A stretch of 5,532 bases of DNA from Lutibacter sp. (lineage in GTDB: Bacteria > Bacteroidota > Bacteroidia > Flavobacteriales > Flavobacteriaceae). The position numbers and the translations under genes were made by a program. The DNA lies in assembly GCA_004195315.1 (NCBI GenBank), contig SDWL01000153.1, positions 1 through 5,532 on the forward strand, in the 5' to 3' direction. This document shows positions 1 through 5,532 of the stretch, in pieces; the first letter of the stretch is position 1, and the number at the start of each line of letters is the position of its first letter. A model generated the notes under the pieces. It worked only from the letters and a program-made list of their open reading frames with translations, was not told the origin of the DNA and searched no databases.

Positions 1-2154
1 CAACGATTGGCAAATTATCACATTCAAAATTCTAATTTAATTGTTAAGGTTATTTCATTAAATCAAATTTATAACGAATTTTCTTCGGGCTCACAAGATA
101 TTTCAGCGATTAGAGATTTTGTAAAACATTTGTATGACAACGCTACAATAAATCAACTAAAATACGTGTGCTTGTTTGGTGATGCATCTTACGATTATAA
201 AGATAGAATAGGTGGGAATAACAATATAGTACCAGTTTTTGAAGCATTTAATAGCTTCAATATGGCTTCATCATACGTTACAGATGATTTTTATGGAATG
301 ATGGATGCTAATGAAGGTGAAATGAATTCTTTTGAAAGACAAGATGTTGTTACAGGTAGAATACTAGTTTCAGACATATTACAAGCTGAACAAGTGGTTG
401 ATAAAATTTTGAATTACTATAACCCAAAATCATTTGGAGATTGGCGTACTCAAATTACGTTAATTGCAGATGATATTGATGCGGTAGGTGAAGAAATATT
501 GCAAACTGGAATGGAAAAAATTGCAGATACTATTTCAGCTAATCAACCCATTTTTAACTTAAAAAAAGTATATATGGATGCATATGTACAACAAACTTCT
601 TCAGGAGGAAATAGGTATCCAACAGTAAATACAGAACTATCAAATCAAATAGAAAAAGGAACTATTTTAGTGGATTATTTTGGACATGGAGGTGAAGATG
701 GTTTGGCTACTGAACGAATTTTGGAAGTTTCTGAGATCCAAAATTGGAAAAATGAATTTAAATTACCCTTGTTTATTACCGTGACTTGTGAATTTTCTCG
801 ATTTGATAATCCATTAAGAAAAACAGCAGGAGAATTTTTATTTTGGAATGAAAATGGTGGTGCAACATCATTAATTTCAACCACAAGAGAAGTTTTTGTC
901 AGTGTTGGAGAGGCTTTAAATGAAAGTCTTATAAAGCCTCTGTTAAATTTTAATAATGAAAATTATTCTATTTCAGAATCATTAATGAATGTTAAAAATC
1001 AATTTTCTACAACACAGCGTTATTTTGTGTACAGTATAGGTGATCCAGCTATGAAACTTAGTTTGCCTAGTCCAACAATTAAAATAACTAAAATGAATGA
1101 TGTTGATATTACACAATCTTTAGATACTATTAAAGCGTTATCATATGTTAAGTTTGAAGGTGAAATAGCCAATTCAACAGGAGAAATTTTAAACGATTTT
1201 GAAGGTGAATTAGACGTTACGGTTTATGATAAGTCCATAAATAAAACCACATTAGATAATGATAATAAAAATATTATCATGCAGTTTGATGCTATTGAGA
1301 GTAAAATATTTAAAGGAAGATCAAAAGTTGAAGCAGGGAAATTTAGTTTTGACTTTGTTGCACCTAGAGATATAAAAGTGGCCTACGGAAAAGGAAAACT
1401 TAGTTTTTACGCAACAAACAATAAAATAGATAAAGCAGGATATAATTTTGATGTAACCATAGGTGGAATAAATACGAATGCCCCTGAAGATAATACGGGT
1501 CCAATAGTTCAATTATATATGAATGATTTAAATTTTGTTGATGGAGGCACTACCAATGAATCACCTTTGTTTATTGCAGTAATAGAAGATGAAAGCGGTA
1601 TTAATACATCAATTACTGCTGTCGATCACGATATAGTTGCAATTTTAGATGGTGATCAGGCTAATCCAATACTGTTAAATGATTTTTATCAAACTGAATT
1701 AAATGACTATAAAAAGGGAAAATTAAATTATCAATTTAGAAATCTTTCCAAAGGATTACACACCTTAACATTAAAAGTTTGGGATACTTACAATAATTTA
1801 TCAGAAACAACGTTTTCTTTTTTTATAGTAGATGATAATGATTTTATTTTAAGCAATGTGCTTAATTATCCAAATCCGTTTGTTAATTATACAGAGTTTT
1901 GGTTTAATCATAATAAACCAAATGAATTATTAAATGTTCAGATACAAATTTTTACGGTATCAGGTAAATTAGTGAAGACAATTAATGAAACTGTTCAATC
2001 TGAAGGTAATTTATCAAGAACAATAGGTTGGAATGGGTTAGATGATTTTGGTTCAAGAATAGGAAAAGGAGTTTATATTTATAAATTAAAAGTTAAGTCG
2101 CTTAATTCCAGTATGAAAGCAGAAAAAATAGAAAAATTAGTAATACTTCAATAA
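1..2154 (+). CDS. porU: Type IX secretion system sortase PorU, C-terminal part (5' truncated by window)
   Basis: This is the gingipain-like (peptidase family C25) sortase that cleaves C-terminal sorting domains from T9SS cargo at the outer membrane and helps attach the cargo to the surface. The frame is open from base 1, so the TTG at 7 is not the real start. PorU proteins usually exceed 1,100 residues; about 717 codons are visible, lacking the signal peptide and N-terminal region. Seen here: the family motif FGDASYDYK (about 175-201); the catalytic His in DYFGHGGEDG (His codon 685-687); the catalytic Cys in TVTCEFSRFD (Cys codon 787-789), 34 residues later, close to gingipain spacing; and YSIGDPAMKL closing the peptidase domain (about 1030-1060). 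Beta-sandwich-like sequence follows. The last ~100 residues, from LNYPNPF (1861-1881) to KLVILQ, resemble a type A T9SS sorting domain, which PorU is known to carry itself. It ends in tandem stops TAATAA. porV follows after 38 bases. Confidence 0.93.
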   Translation, partial: QRLANYHIQNSNLIVKVISLNQIYNEFSSGSQDISAIRDFVKHLYDNATINQLKYVCLFGDASYDYKDRIGGNNNIVPVFEAFNSFNMASSYVTDDFYGMMDANEGEMNSFERQDVVTGRILVSDILQAEQVVDKILNYYNPKSFGDWRTQITLIADDIDAVGEEILQTGMEKIADTISANQPIFNLKKVYMDAYVQQTSSGGNRYPTVNTELSNQIEKGTILVDYFGHGGEDGLATERILEVSEIQNWKNEFKLPLFITVTCEFSRFDNPLRKTAGEFLFWNENGGATSLISTTREVFVSVGEALNESLIKPLLNFNNENYSISESLMNVKNQFSTTQRYFVYSIGDPAMKLSLPSPTIKITKMNDVDITQSLDTIKALSYVKFEGEIANSTGEILNDFEGELDVTVYDKSINKTTLDNDNKNIIMQFDAIESKIFKGRSKVEAGKFSFDFVAPRDIKVAYGKGKLSFYATNNKIDKAGYNFDVTIGGINTNAPEDNTGPIVQLYMNDLNFVDGGTTNESPLFIAVIEDESGINTSITAVDHDIVAILDGDQANPILLNDFYQTELNDYKKGKLNYQFRNLSKGLHTLTLKVWDTYNNLSETTFSFFIVDDNDFILSNVLNYPNPFVNYTEFWFNHNKPNELLNVQIQIFTVSGKLVKTINETVQSEGNLSRTIGWNGLDDFGSRIGKGVYIYKLKVKSLNSSMKAEKIEKLVILQ

Positions 2155-2192
2155 TAAATTAAGATATTTGTTCAGTTAAATTAACCCAATTA

Positions 2193-3329
2193 ATGAGAAA
2201 ATTAACCATATCAGTACTTGTTTTTTTAGTAGCATTTTCAAAAATAAATGCTCAAGAAACACAAAACACAATCACTACTGCAGCCCCATTTTTATTAATA
2301 GCACCTGATGCTCGTGCAGGTGGTATGGGAGATATTGGTGTAGCAACATCACCTGATGCAAATTCACAACATTGGAATGCATCAAAATTCGCATTTATGC
2401 CATCGCAATTTGCTATTGGAATTGTATACACTCCTTGGTTACGAGAACTTACAAATGACGTTTTTTTAGGAGGATTTTCATTTGCTAATAAAATAGATGA
2501 TAGAAGTGCATGGGCAACAAGTTTAAAATATTTTAATTTAGGTCAAATAGATTTGACCGATATTAATGGAGCTCCTGAAGGAACTGAAAAATTAAATGAA
2601 TTTTCTTTAGATGCTTCCTACTCTTTAAAACTTAGTGAAACTTACGCTATGGGAGTCACAATGCGATTTATTCGTTCAGATTTAGGTATTGAATCTGCAA
2701 ACTCTACTATCAAACCTGTGAGTACATTTGCTGTAGACATTTCGGGATATTTTCAATCTGAGGAAAAAAATTACGGAAACTTCAATGGTATTTGGAGAGG
2801 AGGTTATAATATTTCTAATATAGGTCCAAAAGTATCTTATACAGATGATGGCCATGATAATTATATACCAACTAATTTAAAAATTGGAGCTGGTTTCGAT
2901 TTTATTTTAGATACCTATAATAAAGTAAGTGTAAATTTAGAATTTAATAAATTGTTAGTTCCAACTCCTAGTATATCTGACAATGATGGAATTTCATATG
3001 TTCAAGAAGATGTTGGTTTTGTGAATGGAATTTTTAGTTCTTTTGGTGATGCACCAGGAGGATTTAGTGAAGAACTTAAAGAAGTTACTTGGGCTTTAGG
3101 AGCTGAATATATGTATGATAATTCTTTTGCTATTAGGGCAGGATATTTTAATGAAAGTGATTTAAAAGGAGCACGTAAATATTTTACAATTGGTTCAGGA
3201 TTTAACTTTAAAAGTTCAAAACTAGATATTTCTTATTTATTTAATGCTTCAGATATTAACAATCCTTTAGAAAATACACTACGATTTTCGTTGGCATTTG
3301 ATTTCGGACAATTATTTGAAATTAACTAA
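2193..3329 (+). CDS. porV: Type IX secretion system outer-membrane protein PorV (LptO)
   Basis: PorV is a FadL-like outer-membrane beta-barrel that takes cargo from the SprA translocon and presents it to PorU within the attachment complex. The 378-residue length is normal for the family. The ATG at 2193 begins a typical signal peptide: Met-Arg-Lys, a hydrophobic stretch LTISVLVFLVAF, then a probable signal peptidase I site after INA, giving a mature N-terminus of QETQ. The mature protein opens with the PorV/PorQ hallmark APFLLIAPDARAGGMGD, followed by SPDANSQHWNASKFAF. The rest alternates short amphipathic strands and Gly/Asn/Asp-rich turns, and the last strand LRFSLAFDFGQLF ends with aromatic residues as outer-membrane barrels do. 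No Shine-Dalgarno is visible, which is normal in this phylum. Placement directly after porU supports the call and suggests co-transcription. Confidence 0.95.
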   Translation: MRKLTISVLVFLVAFSKINAQETQNTITTAAPFLLIAPDARAGGMGDIGVATSPDANSQHWNASKFAFMPSQFAIGIVYTPWLRELTNDVFLGGFSFANKIDDRSAWATSLKYFNLGQIDLTDINGAPEGTEKLNEFSLDASYSLKLSETYAMGVTMRFIRSDLGIESANSTIKPVSTFAVDISGYFQSEEKNYGNFNGIWRGGYNISNIGPKVSYTDDGHDNYIPTNLKIGAGFDFILDTYNKVSVNLEFNKLLVPTPSISDNDGISYVQEDVGFVNGIFSSFGDAPGGFSEELKEVTWALGAEYMYDNSFAIRAGYFNESDLKGARKYFTIGSGFNFKSSKLDISYLFNASDINNPLENTLRFSLAFDFGQLFEIN

Positions 3330-3347
3330 AGTACATAACAATTTTTA

Positions 3348-3830
3348 ATGAAAAAAGTTGAAATAAAAACTCAAATTACAGTGTTTGATTCTATTGAAGA
3401 ACTTTCAAATTCCGTAAAAAATTTAATGAATAGAGCTATTGAAGCTAAACAGAATGCATATGCACCATATTCCAACTTTAAGGTAGGAGCAGCATTTCTT
3501 ATGGAAGATGGTACTATAGTTACTGGGAACAACCAAGAAAATGCGGCATACCCTTCTGGAATGTGCGCTGAACGTGTTGCAATTTGGAAAGTATCATCAG
3601 AATATCCAAATCTTAAAATCTTAAAATTAGCTATCACGGCAAGTTCATCCTCTCAAATAACGAAAGAACCAGTTGCACCTTGTGGAGCTTGTAGACAAAC
3701 TTTGTCGGAATATGAATTAAAACAGAAAGATAAAATTGAAGTATATTTTATGGGAGAAGTTGGTAAGGTTATTAAAACAAATTCTGTATTAGACCTACTG
3801 CCAATAGCTTTCGATAAATCTTTTTTGTAA
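3348..3830 (+). CDS. cdd: Cytidine deaminase
   Basis: This cytosolic pyrimidine-salvage enzyme hydrolytically deaminates cytidine and deoxycytidine to uridine and deoxyuridine. The 160-residue protein shows the whole signature: YAPYSNFKVGAA (about residues 38-49) and NQENAAYPSG (62-71) for substrate binding, then the zinc and catalytic motif Cys73-Ala74-Glu75, in which Glu75 is the proton shuttle. Pro111-Cys112-Gly113-Ala114-Cys115-Arg116-Gln117 supplies the other two zinc cysteines. Three Cys ligands mark the homotetrameric (Bacillus-type) class rather than the E. coli dimeric class with one His. About 25 residues precede the core helix, slightly longer than the Bacillus enzyme. It starts 18 bases after porV and ends 7 bases before the haemoglobin gene, so it probably shares a transcript with its neighbours. 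No link to secretion is evident. Confidence 0.95.
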   Translation: MKKVEIKTQITVFDSIEELSNSVKNLMNRAIEAKQNAYAPYSNFKVGAAFLMEDGTIVTGNNQENAAYPSGMCAERVAIWKVSSEYPNLKILKLAITASSSSQITKEPVAPCGACRQTLSEYELKQKDKIEVYFMGEVGKVIKTNSVLDLLPIAFDKSFL

Positions 3831-3837
3831 ATTATTT

Positions 3838-4221
3838 ATGAAAAACGATATTGAGAATAGACAAGATATTTATTTGCTGATTGAAGAGTTCTATAAAAAA
3901 ATAATGAATGATAATTTAATATCTCATTTTTTCGAAGATTTCTCTAATCCAATTCTTTTGGAAGAGCATTTGCTAACTTTGGTTGATTTTTGGGATAATG
4001 TATTATTTTATTCAGGTGGGTATCGTAAAAATGCAATGCTACCTCATTTAAAATTACACGAAACAAAACCTTTTAAATCATTACACTTTAAATGCTGGTT
4101 ATCAAACTTTAACCTAACTGTTGATGAGTTATTTGAAGGTGAGATGGCACATACAGCAAAGACAAGAGCTTTATCAATAGCCACCGTAATGGAAATAAAA
4201 ATTAATGAGTTGAAAAATTAA
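3838..4221 (+). CDS. Group III truncated haemoglobin
   Basis: This is a small haem protein of the 2-over-2 globin fold, 127 residues, the usual size for group III truncated haemoglobins, and soluble with no signal peptide. Compared from memory with Campylobacter jejuni Ctb, the key positions line up: Tyr19 (B10) in EEFYKKI, His44 (E7) in EEHLLTLVDFW, Phe51-Trp52 in the same helix, proximal haem ligand His70 (F8) in LPHLKLHE, and Trp87 (G8) in HFKCWL. The tail AHTAKTRALSIATVMEIKI is the expected H helix. Family members bind O2 and NO; proposed roles include oxygen handling at low tension and NO tolerance, but the physiological role is not settled and nothing here decides it. The ATG lies only 7 bases after the cdd stop, so the two are very likely co-transcribed. 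The assignment to group III is firm; the function is inferred. Confidence 0.88.
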   Translation: MKNDIENRQDIYLLIEEFYKKIMNDNLISHFFEDFSNPILLEEHLLTLVDFWDNVLFYSGGYRKNAMLPHLKLHETKPFKSLHFKCWLSNFNLTVDELFEGEMAHTAKTRALSIATVMEIKINELKN

Positions 4222-4236
4222 CACTTATTAATTTTG
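4210..4236 (+). promoter_or_regulatory. Candidate Bacteroidota-type promoter before the FabH-like gene
   Basis: A perfect TAnnTTTG (-7) element, TAATTTTG, lies at 4229-4236 in the 32-base gap before the FabH-like gene. A TTG at 4210-4212 could be the -33 element, separated by 16 bases, at or just under the short end of the spacing known for Flavobacterium promoters. The implied leader would be only about 10-15 bases. In such AT-rich DNA one box can arise by chance, so this is tentative. If real, the ketosynthase could be expressed independently of the genes upstream. Confidence 0.35.
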
Positions 4237-4253
4237 AATACTAATTTTTTATA

Positions 4254-5327
4254 ATGAAAATACAATCAATAATTACAGGTACCGGAAGTTATATTCCAAG
4301 GGTAATTAAAAAGAATTCAGATTTTTTAACAAATCAATTTTTAAATGAAGATGGTTCGCCATTGGAATATGAGAATGAAGTTGTTATTGAGAAATTTAAA
4401 GCCATTACAGGAATTGAAGAAAGACGGTATGCGGATTTAGATTTAGCATCGTCAGATTTGGCATATTTTTCCGCTAAAAAAGCCATTGAAGATGCAAATA
4501 TTGACCCTGAAGAATTAGATTATATAATTTTAGCTCATAATTTTGGAGATGTTAAAAGTTCCACTAATCAAAGTGATATGGTGCCAAGTTTGGCTTCAAG
4601 AGTAAAACATAAACTAGGTATTAAAAACTCAAGTTGTGTAGCGTATGATATTCTTTTTGGATGCCCAGGATGGGTGCAGGGTGTTATTCAAGCAGAAGCA
4701 TATATAAAATCTGGAATGGCAAAAAAGTGTTTAGTAATTGGTACTGAAACTTTATCAAGAGTTTTAGATCCTTTCGATAGAGATTCAATGATATATTCTG
4801 ACGGCGCAGGAGCTTGCGTTATTGAAGCTGTAGAAGATGCTACTGCTAATTCAGGTATAATAAGTTACGCTGCACAAACAGATACTTTTGATGAATGTTA
4901 TTACTTGTTTTTTGGAAAATCATTTAATAAAAATGAAGATAATGATACTCGTTATATAAAAATGTATGGTCGTAAAATTTACGAATACGCTTTAAATAAT
5001 GTTCCTATAGCTATGAAAGCTGCATTGGATAAAAGTGGTGTAGATATTTTGGATGTTAAAAAAATATTTATTCATCAAGCAAATGAAAAAATGGATGAAG
5101 CTATTGTTAAACGCTTTTATCGTTTATACAAAACAAAACTTCCGGAAGGTATTATGCCTATGAGTATTCACAGATTAGGAAATAGCTCCGTAGCAACGGT
5201 TCCTTCTCTATTTGATTTAGTAAAAAAAGGAGAAATTGAAAATCAAGAAATTAATAAAGGTGATGTTGTTATTTTTGCTTCGGTAGGAGCTGGAATGAAT
5301 ATTAATGCAATAGTATATAGATATTAG
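4254..5327 (+). CDS. 3-oxoacyl-ACP synthase III family protein (FabH-like ketosynthase)
   Basis: This thiolase-fold condensing enzyme probably carries out a decarboxylative Claisen condensation of an acyl-CoA or acyl-ACP primer with malonyl-ACP. The FabH triad is intact: Cys137 in LFGCPGWVQG, His274 in FIHQANEKM and Asn310 in RLGNSSVATVP. The protein opens with the family's ITGTGSYIP, has the TGIEERRYA element near residue 52, and closes with SVGAGMNINAIVYRY, matching the GAG end of FabH. At 357 residues it is about 40 longer than E. coli FabH (317), with extra sequence near residues 25-50 and 215-235. The active-site Cys is followed by Pro-Gly-Trp where housekeeping FabH usually has Ala-Gly-Phe. 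It is therefore probably a paralogue with a different primer rather than the sole housekeeping FabH, so I give no symbol. It ends in tandem stops TAGTAG, 32 bases downstream of the haemoglobin gene start-to-stop unit, with a candidate promoter in that gap. Confidence 0.85.
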   Translation: MKIQSIITGTGSYIPRVIKKNSDFLTNQFLNEDGSPLEYENEVVIEKFKAITGIEERRYADLDLASSDLAYFSAKKAIEDANIDPEELDYIILAHNFGDVKSSTNQSDMVPSLASRVKHKLGIKNSSCVAYDILFGCPGWVQGVIQAEAYIKSGMAKKCLVIGTETLSRVLDPFDRDSMIYSDGAGACVIEAVEDATANSGIISYAAQTDTFDECYYLFFGKSFNKNEDNDTRYIKMYGRKIYEYALNNVPIAMKAALDKSGVDILDVKKIFIHQANEKMDEAIVKRFYRLYKTKLPEGIMPMSIHRLGNSSVATVPSLFDLVKKGEIENQEINKGDVVIFASVGAGMNINAIVYRY

Positions 5328-5343
5328 TAGAGTTCAAAAGAAT

Positions 5344-5363
5344 AAAAAAGGGCTTCAATTGAA
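5344..5363 (+). terminator. Left half and loop of a probable intrinsic terminator, right arm missing
   Basis: Sixteen bases after the FabH-like stop codon comes an A6 run, GGGCTTC (5350-5356), AATT (5357-5360) and then GAA (5361-5363). This is the left arm, loop and first three right-arm bases of a classic flavobacterial terminator, whose right arm should continue GCCC and a T run. Instead the sequence changes at 5364 to the apparent IS end. TTCAATTGAA at 5354-5363 is a perfect 10-base palindrome. The half-hairpin is seen; that it was once a complete terminator is inferred. Confidence 0.5.
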
Positions 5364-5399
5364 AAGGCTACTGAAAAAGTCGAATAAGACATAAACAGT

Positions 5400-5442
5400 A
5401 AAAAAAAGGAGTATAAATCGAAGATTTTACTCTTTTTTTTTT
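5400..5442 (+). terminator. Terminator-like hairpin in the IS leader
   Basis: A8-GGAGTA (5400-5413) pairs with TACTC and the following T run (5428-5441) with one G-T wobble. AAATC (5415-5419) pairs with GATTT (5423-5427) around a 3-base GAA loop, leaving T5414 bulged: 19 pairs in all. It is followed by or merges into ten Ts (5433-5442), and the A run on the other side would make it work in both directions. It lies upstream of the transposase, so it would stop transcription entering from the chromosome. The pairing was read by hand, without an energy calculation. Confidence 0.65.
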
Positions 5443-5472
5443 GTATCTTAAAAGAGTAAAAATATTCTTTTA
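5425..5472 (+). promoter_or_regulatory. Alternative hairpins ahead of the transposase start
   Basis: TAAAAGAGTA (5449-5458) pairs with TATTCTTTTA (5463-5472) around an AAAA loop, with one G-T wobble, and ends 3 bases before the ATG at 5476, so it would cover the ribosome landing site. The same AAAAGAGTAAAA (5450-5461) is a perfect 12-base complement of TTTTACTCTTTT (5425-5436), which is also the right arm of the terminator-like hairpin. The pairings exclude one another as in an attenuator. The base pairing is seen; a regulatory role is inferred. Confidence 0.45.
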
Positions 5473-5475
5473 TAG

Positions 5476-5532
5476 ATGCTACTTCAACAACAACAAATTA
5501 AATTTAGTGAATACAGTTCCTTGTATGATTTA
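5476..5532 (+). CDS. IS1182-family transposase, N-terminal fragment (3' truncated by window)
   Basis: Nineteen codons are visible from the ATG at 5476 and remain open at the right edge. They translate to MLLQQQQIKFSEYSSLYDL, which I recognise as the conserved opening of IS1182-family transposases in Bacteroidota; this is followed in full-length members by a helical DNA-binding region and a DDE catalytic domain, neither of which is visible here. Only 57 bases support the call, but the match in both sequence and position after an IS-like terminus is distinctive. No Shine-Dalgarno is present, and the start lies next to a hairpin. Whether the element is intact cannot be seen. Confidence 0.75.
   Translation, partial: MLLQQQQIKFSEYSSLYDL

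Larger units (their letters stand above)
5364..5532 (+). mobile_element. Left end of an IS1182-family insertion sequence (cut by window edge)
   Basis: The element is recognised from the transposase start at 5476, whose first residues match IS1182-family transposases. The preceding ~110 bases hold no gene but contain strong RNA hairpins. The outer boundary is inferred: AAGGCTACTGAAAAAGTCG, starting at about 5364-5366, has the look of a terminal inverted repeat of this family, and it begins exactly where the host terminator hairpin is interrupted. The right end, the matching inverted repeat and any target duplication lie outside the window, so the boundary may be off by several bases. Confidence 0.7.

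Noticed and set aside
7..9. TTG as start codon of porU
   Set aside because: The frame is open upstream to base 1 and PorU family proteins have several hundred more N-terminal residues with a signal peptide, so the gene begins before the window.
675..884. 69-codon open frame on the - strand
   Set aside because: It lies wholly inside the C25 catalytic region of porU, opposite the conserved His and Cys motifs, and its translation shows no recognisable domain.
1321..1512. 63-codon open frame on the - strand
   Set aside because: It is antisense to the beta-sandwich part of porU; its Ile/Phe/Tyr-rich translation is what AT-rich antisense DNA gives by chance.
2155..2192. Possible separate promoter for porV (GATATTTG near 2163-2170)
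   Set aside because: It has one mismatch at a conserved base of TAnnTTTG and no convincing TTG partner at the right distance; in AT-rich DNA this is not enough.
3371..3637. 88-codon open frame on the - strand
   Set aside because: It is fully antisense to cdd, covering the conserved substrate and zinc motifs of that gene, with no own family resemblance.
5463..5470. TATTCTTT as a -7 box for the transposase, with TTTG at 5440-5443
   Set aside because: Only a partial match to TAnnTTTG, and the start would fall at or within the ATG; the same bases are better explained as the right arm of the hairpin at 5449-5472.

Overview
The window is AT-rich (roughly 30% GC by eye) and almost fully coding on the + strand. 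It shows Bacteroidota/Flavobacteriia habits: no Shine-Dalgarno sequences ahead of the starts, AT-rich leaders, short intergenic gaps, and core genes of the type IX secretion system (T9SS), which is confined to this phylum. The organism is most likely a member of the Flavobacteriaceae or a close relative.

Layout: (1) 1-2154, the 3' portion of porU, the T9SS C25-family sortase, cut by the left window edge. (2) 2193-3329, porV, its outer-membrane beta-barrel partner. (3) 3348-3830, cdd, a zinc cytidine deaminase. (4) 3838-4221, a group III truncated haemoglobin. (5) 4254-5327, a 3-oxoacyl-ACP synthase III (FabH-like) protein with an intact Cys-His-Asn triad. (6) 5328-5532, a non-chromosomal-looking tail. 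It holds half of a probable intrinsic terminator, then what looks like the left end of an IS1182-family insertion sequence, with a structured leader and the first 19 codons of the transposase running off the right edge.

The five chromosomal genes are co-directional with gaps of 38, 18, 7 and 32 bases, so they could be one transcript, with a candidate internal promoter just before the FabH-like gene. PorU and PorV work together: PorV delivers T9SS cargo at the outer membrane, and PorU removes the C-terminal sorting domain and attaches the protein to the cell surface. The other three genes are metabolic or gas-binding proteins with no evident functional tie to secretion.

I see no wholly new system. 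The most interesting part is the right end. The IS appears to have landed inside the terminator hairpin of the FabH-like gene, and its leader contains three mutually exclusive pairings that resemble an attenuator guarding the transposase from outside transcription.
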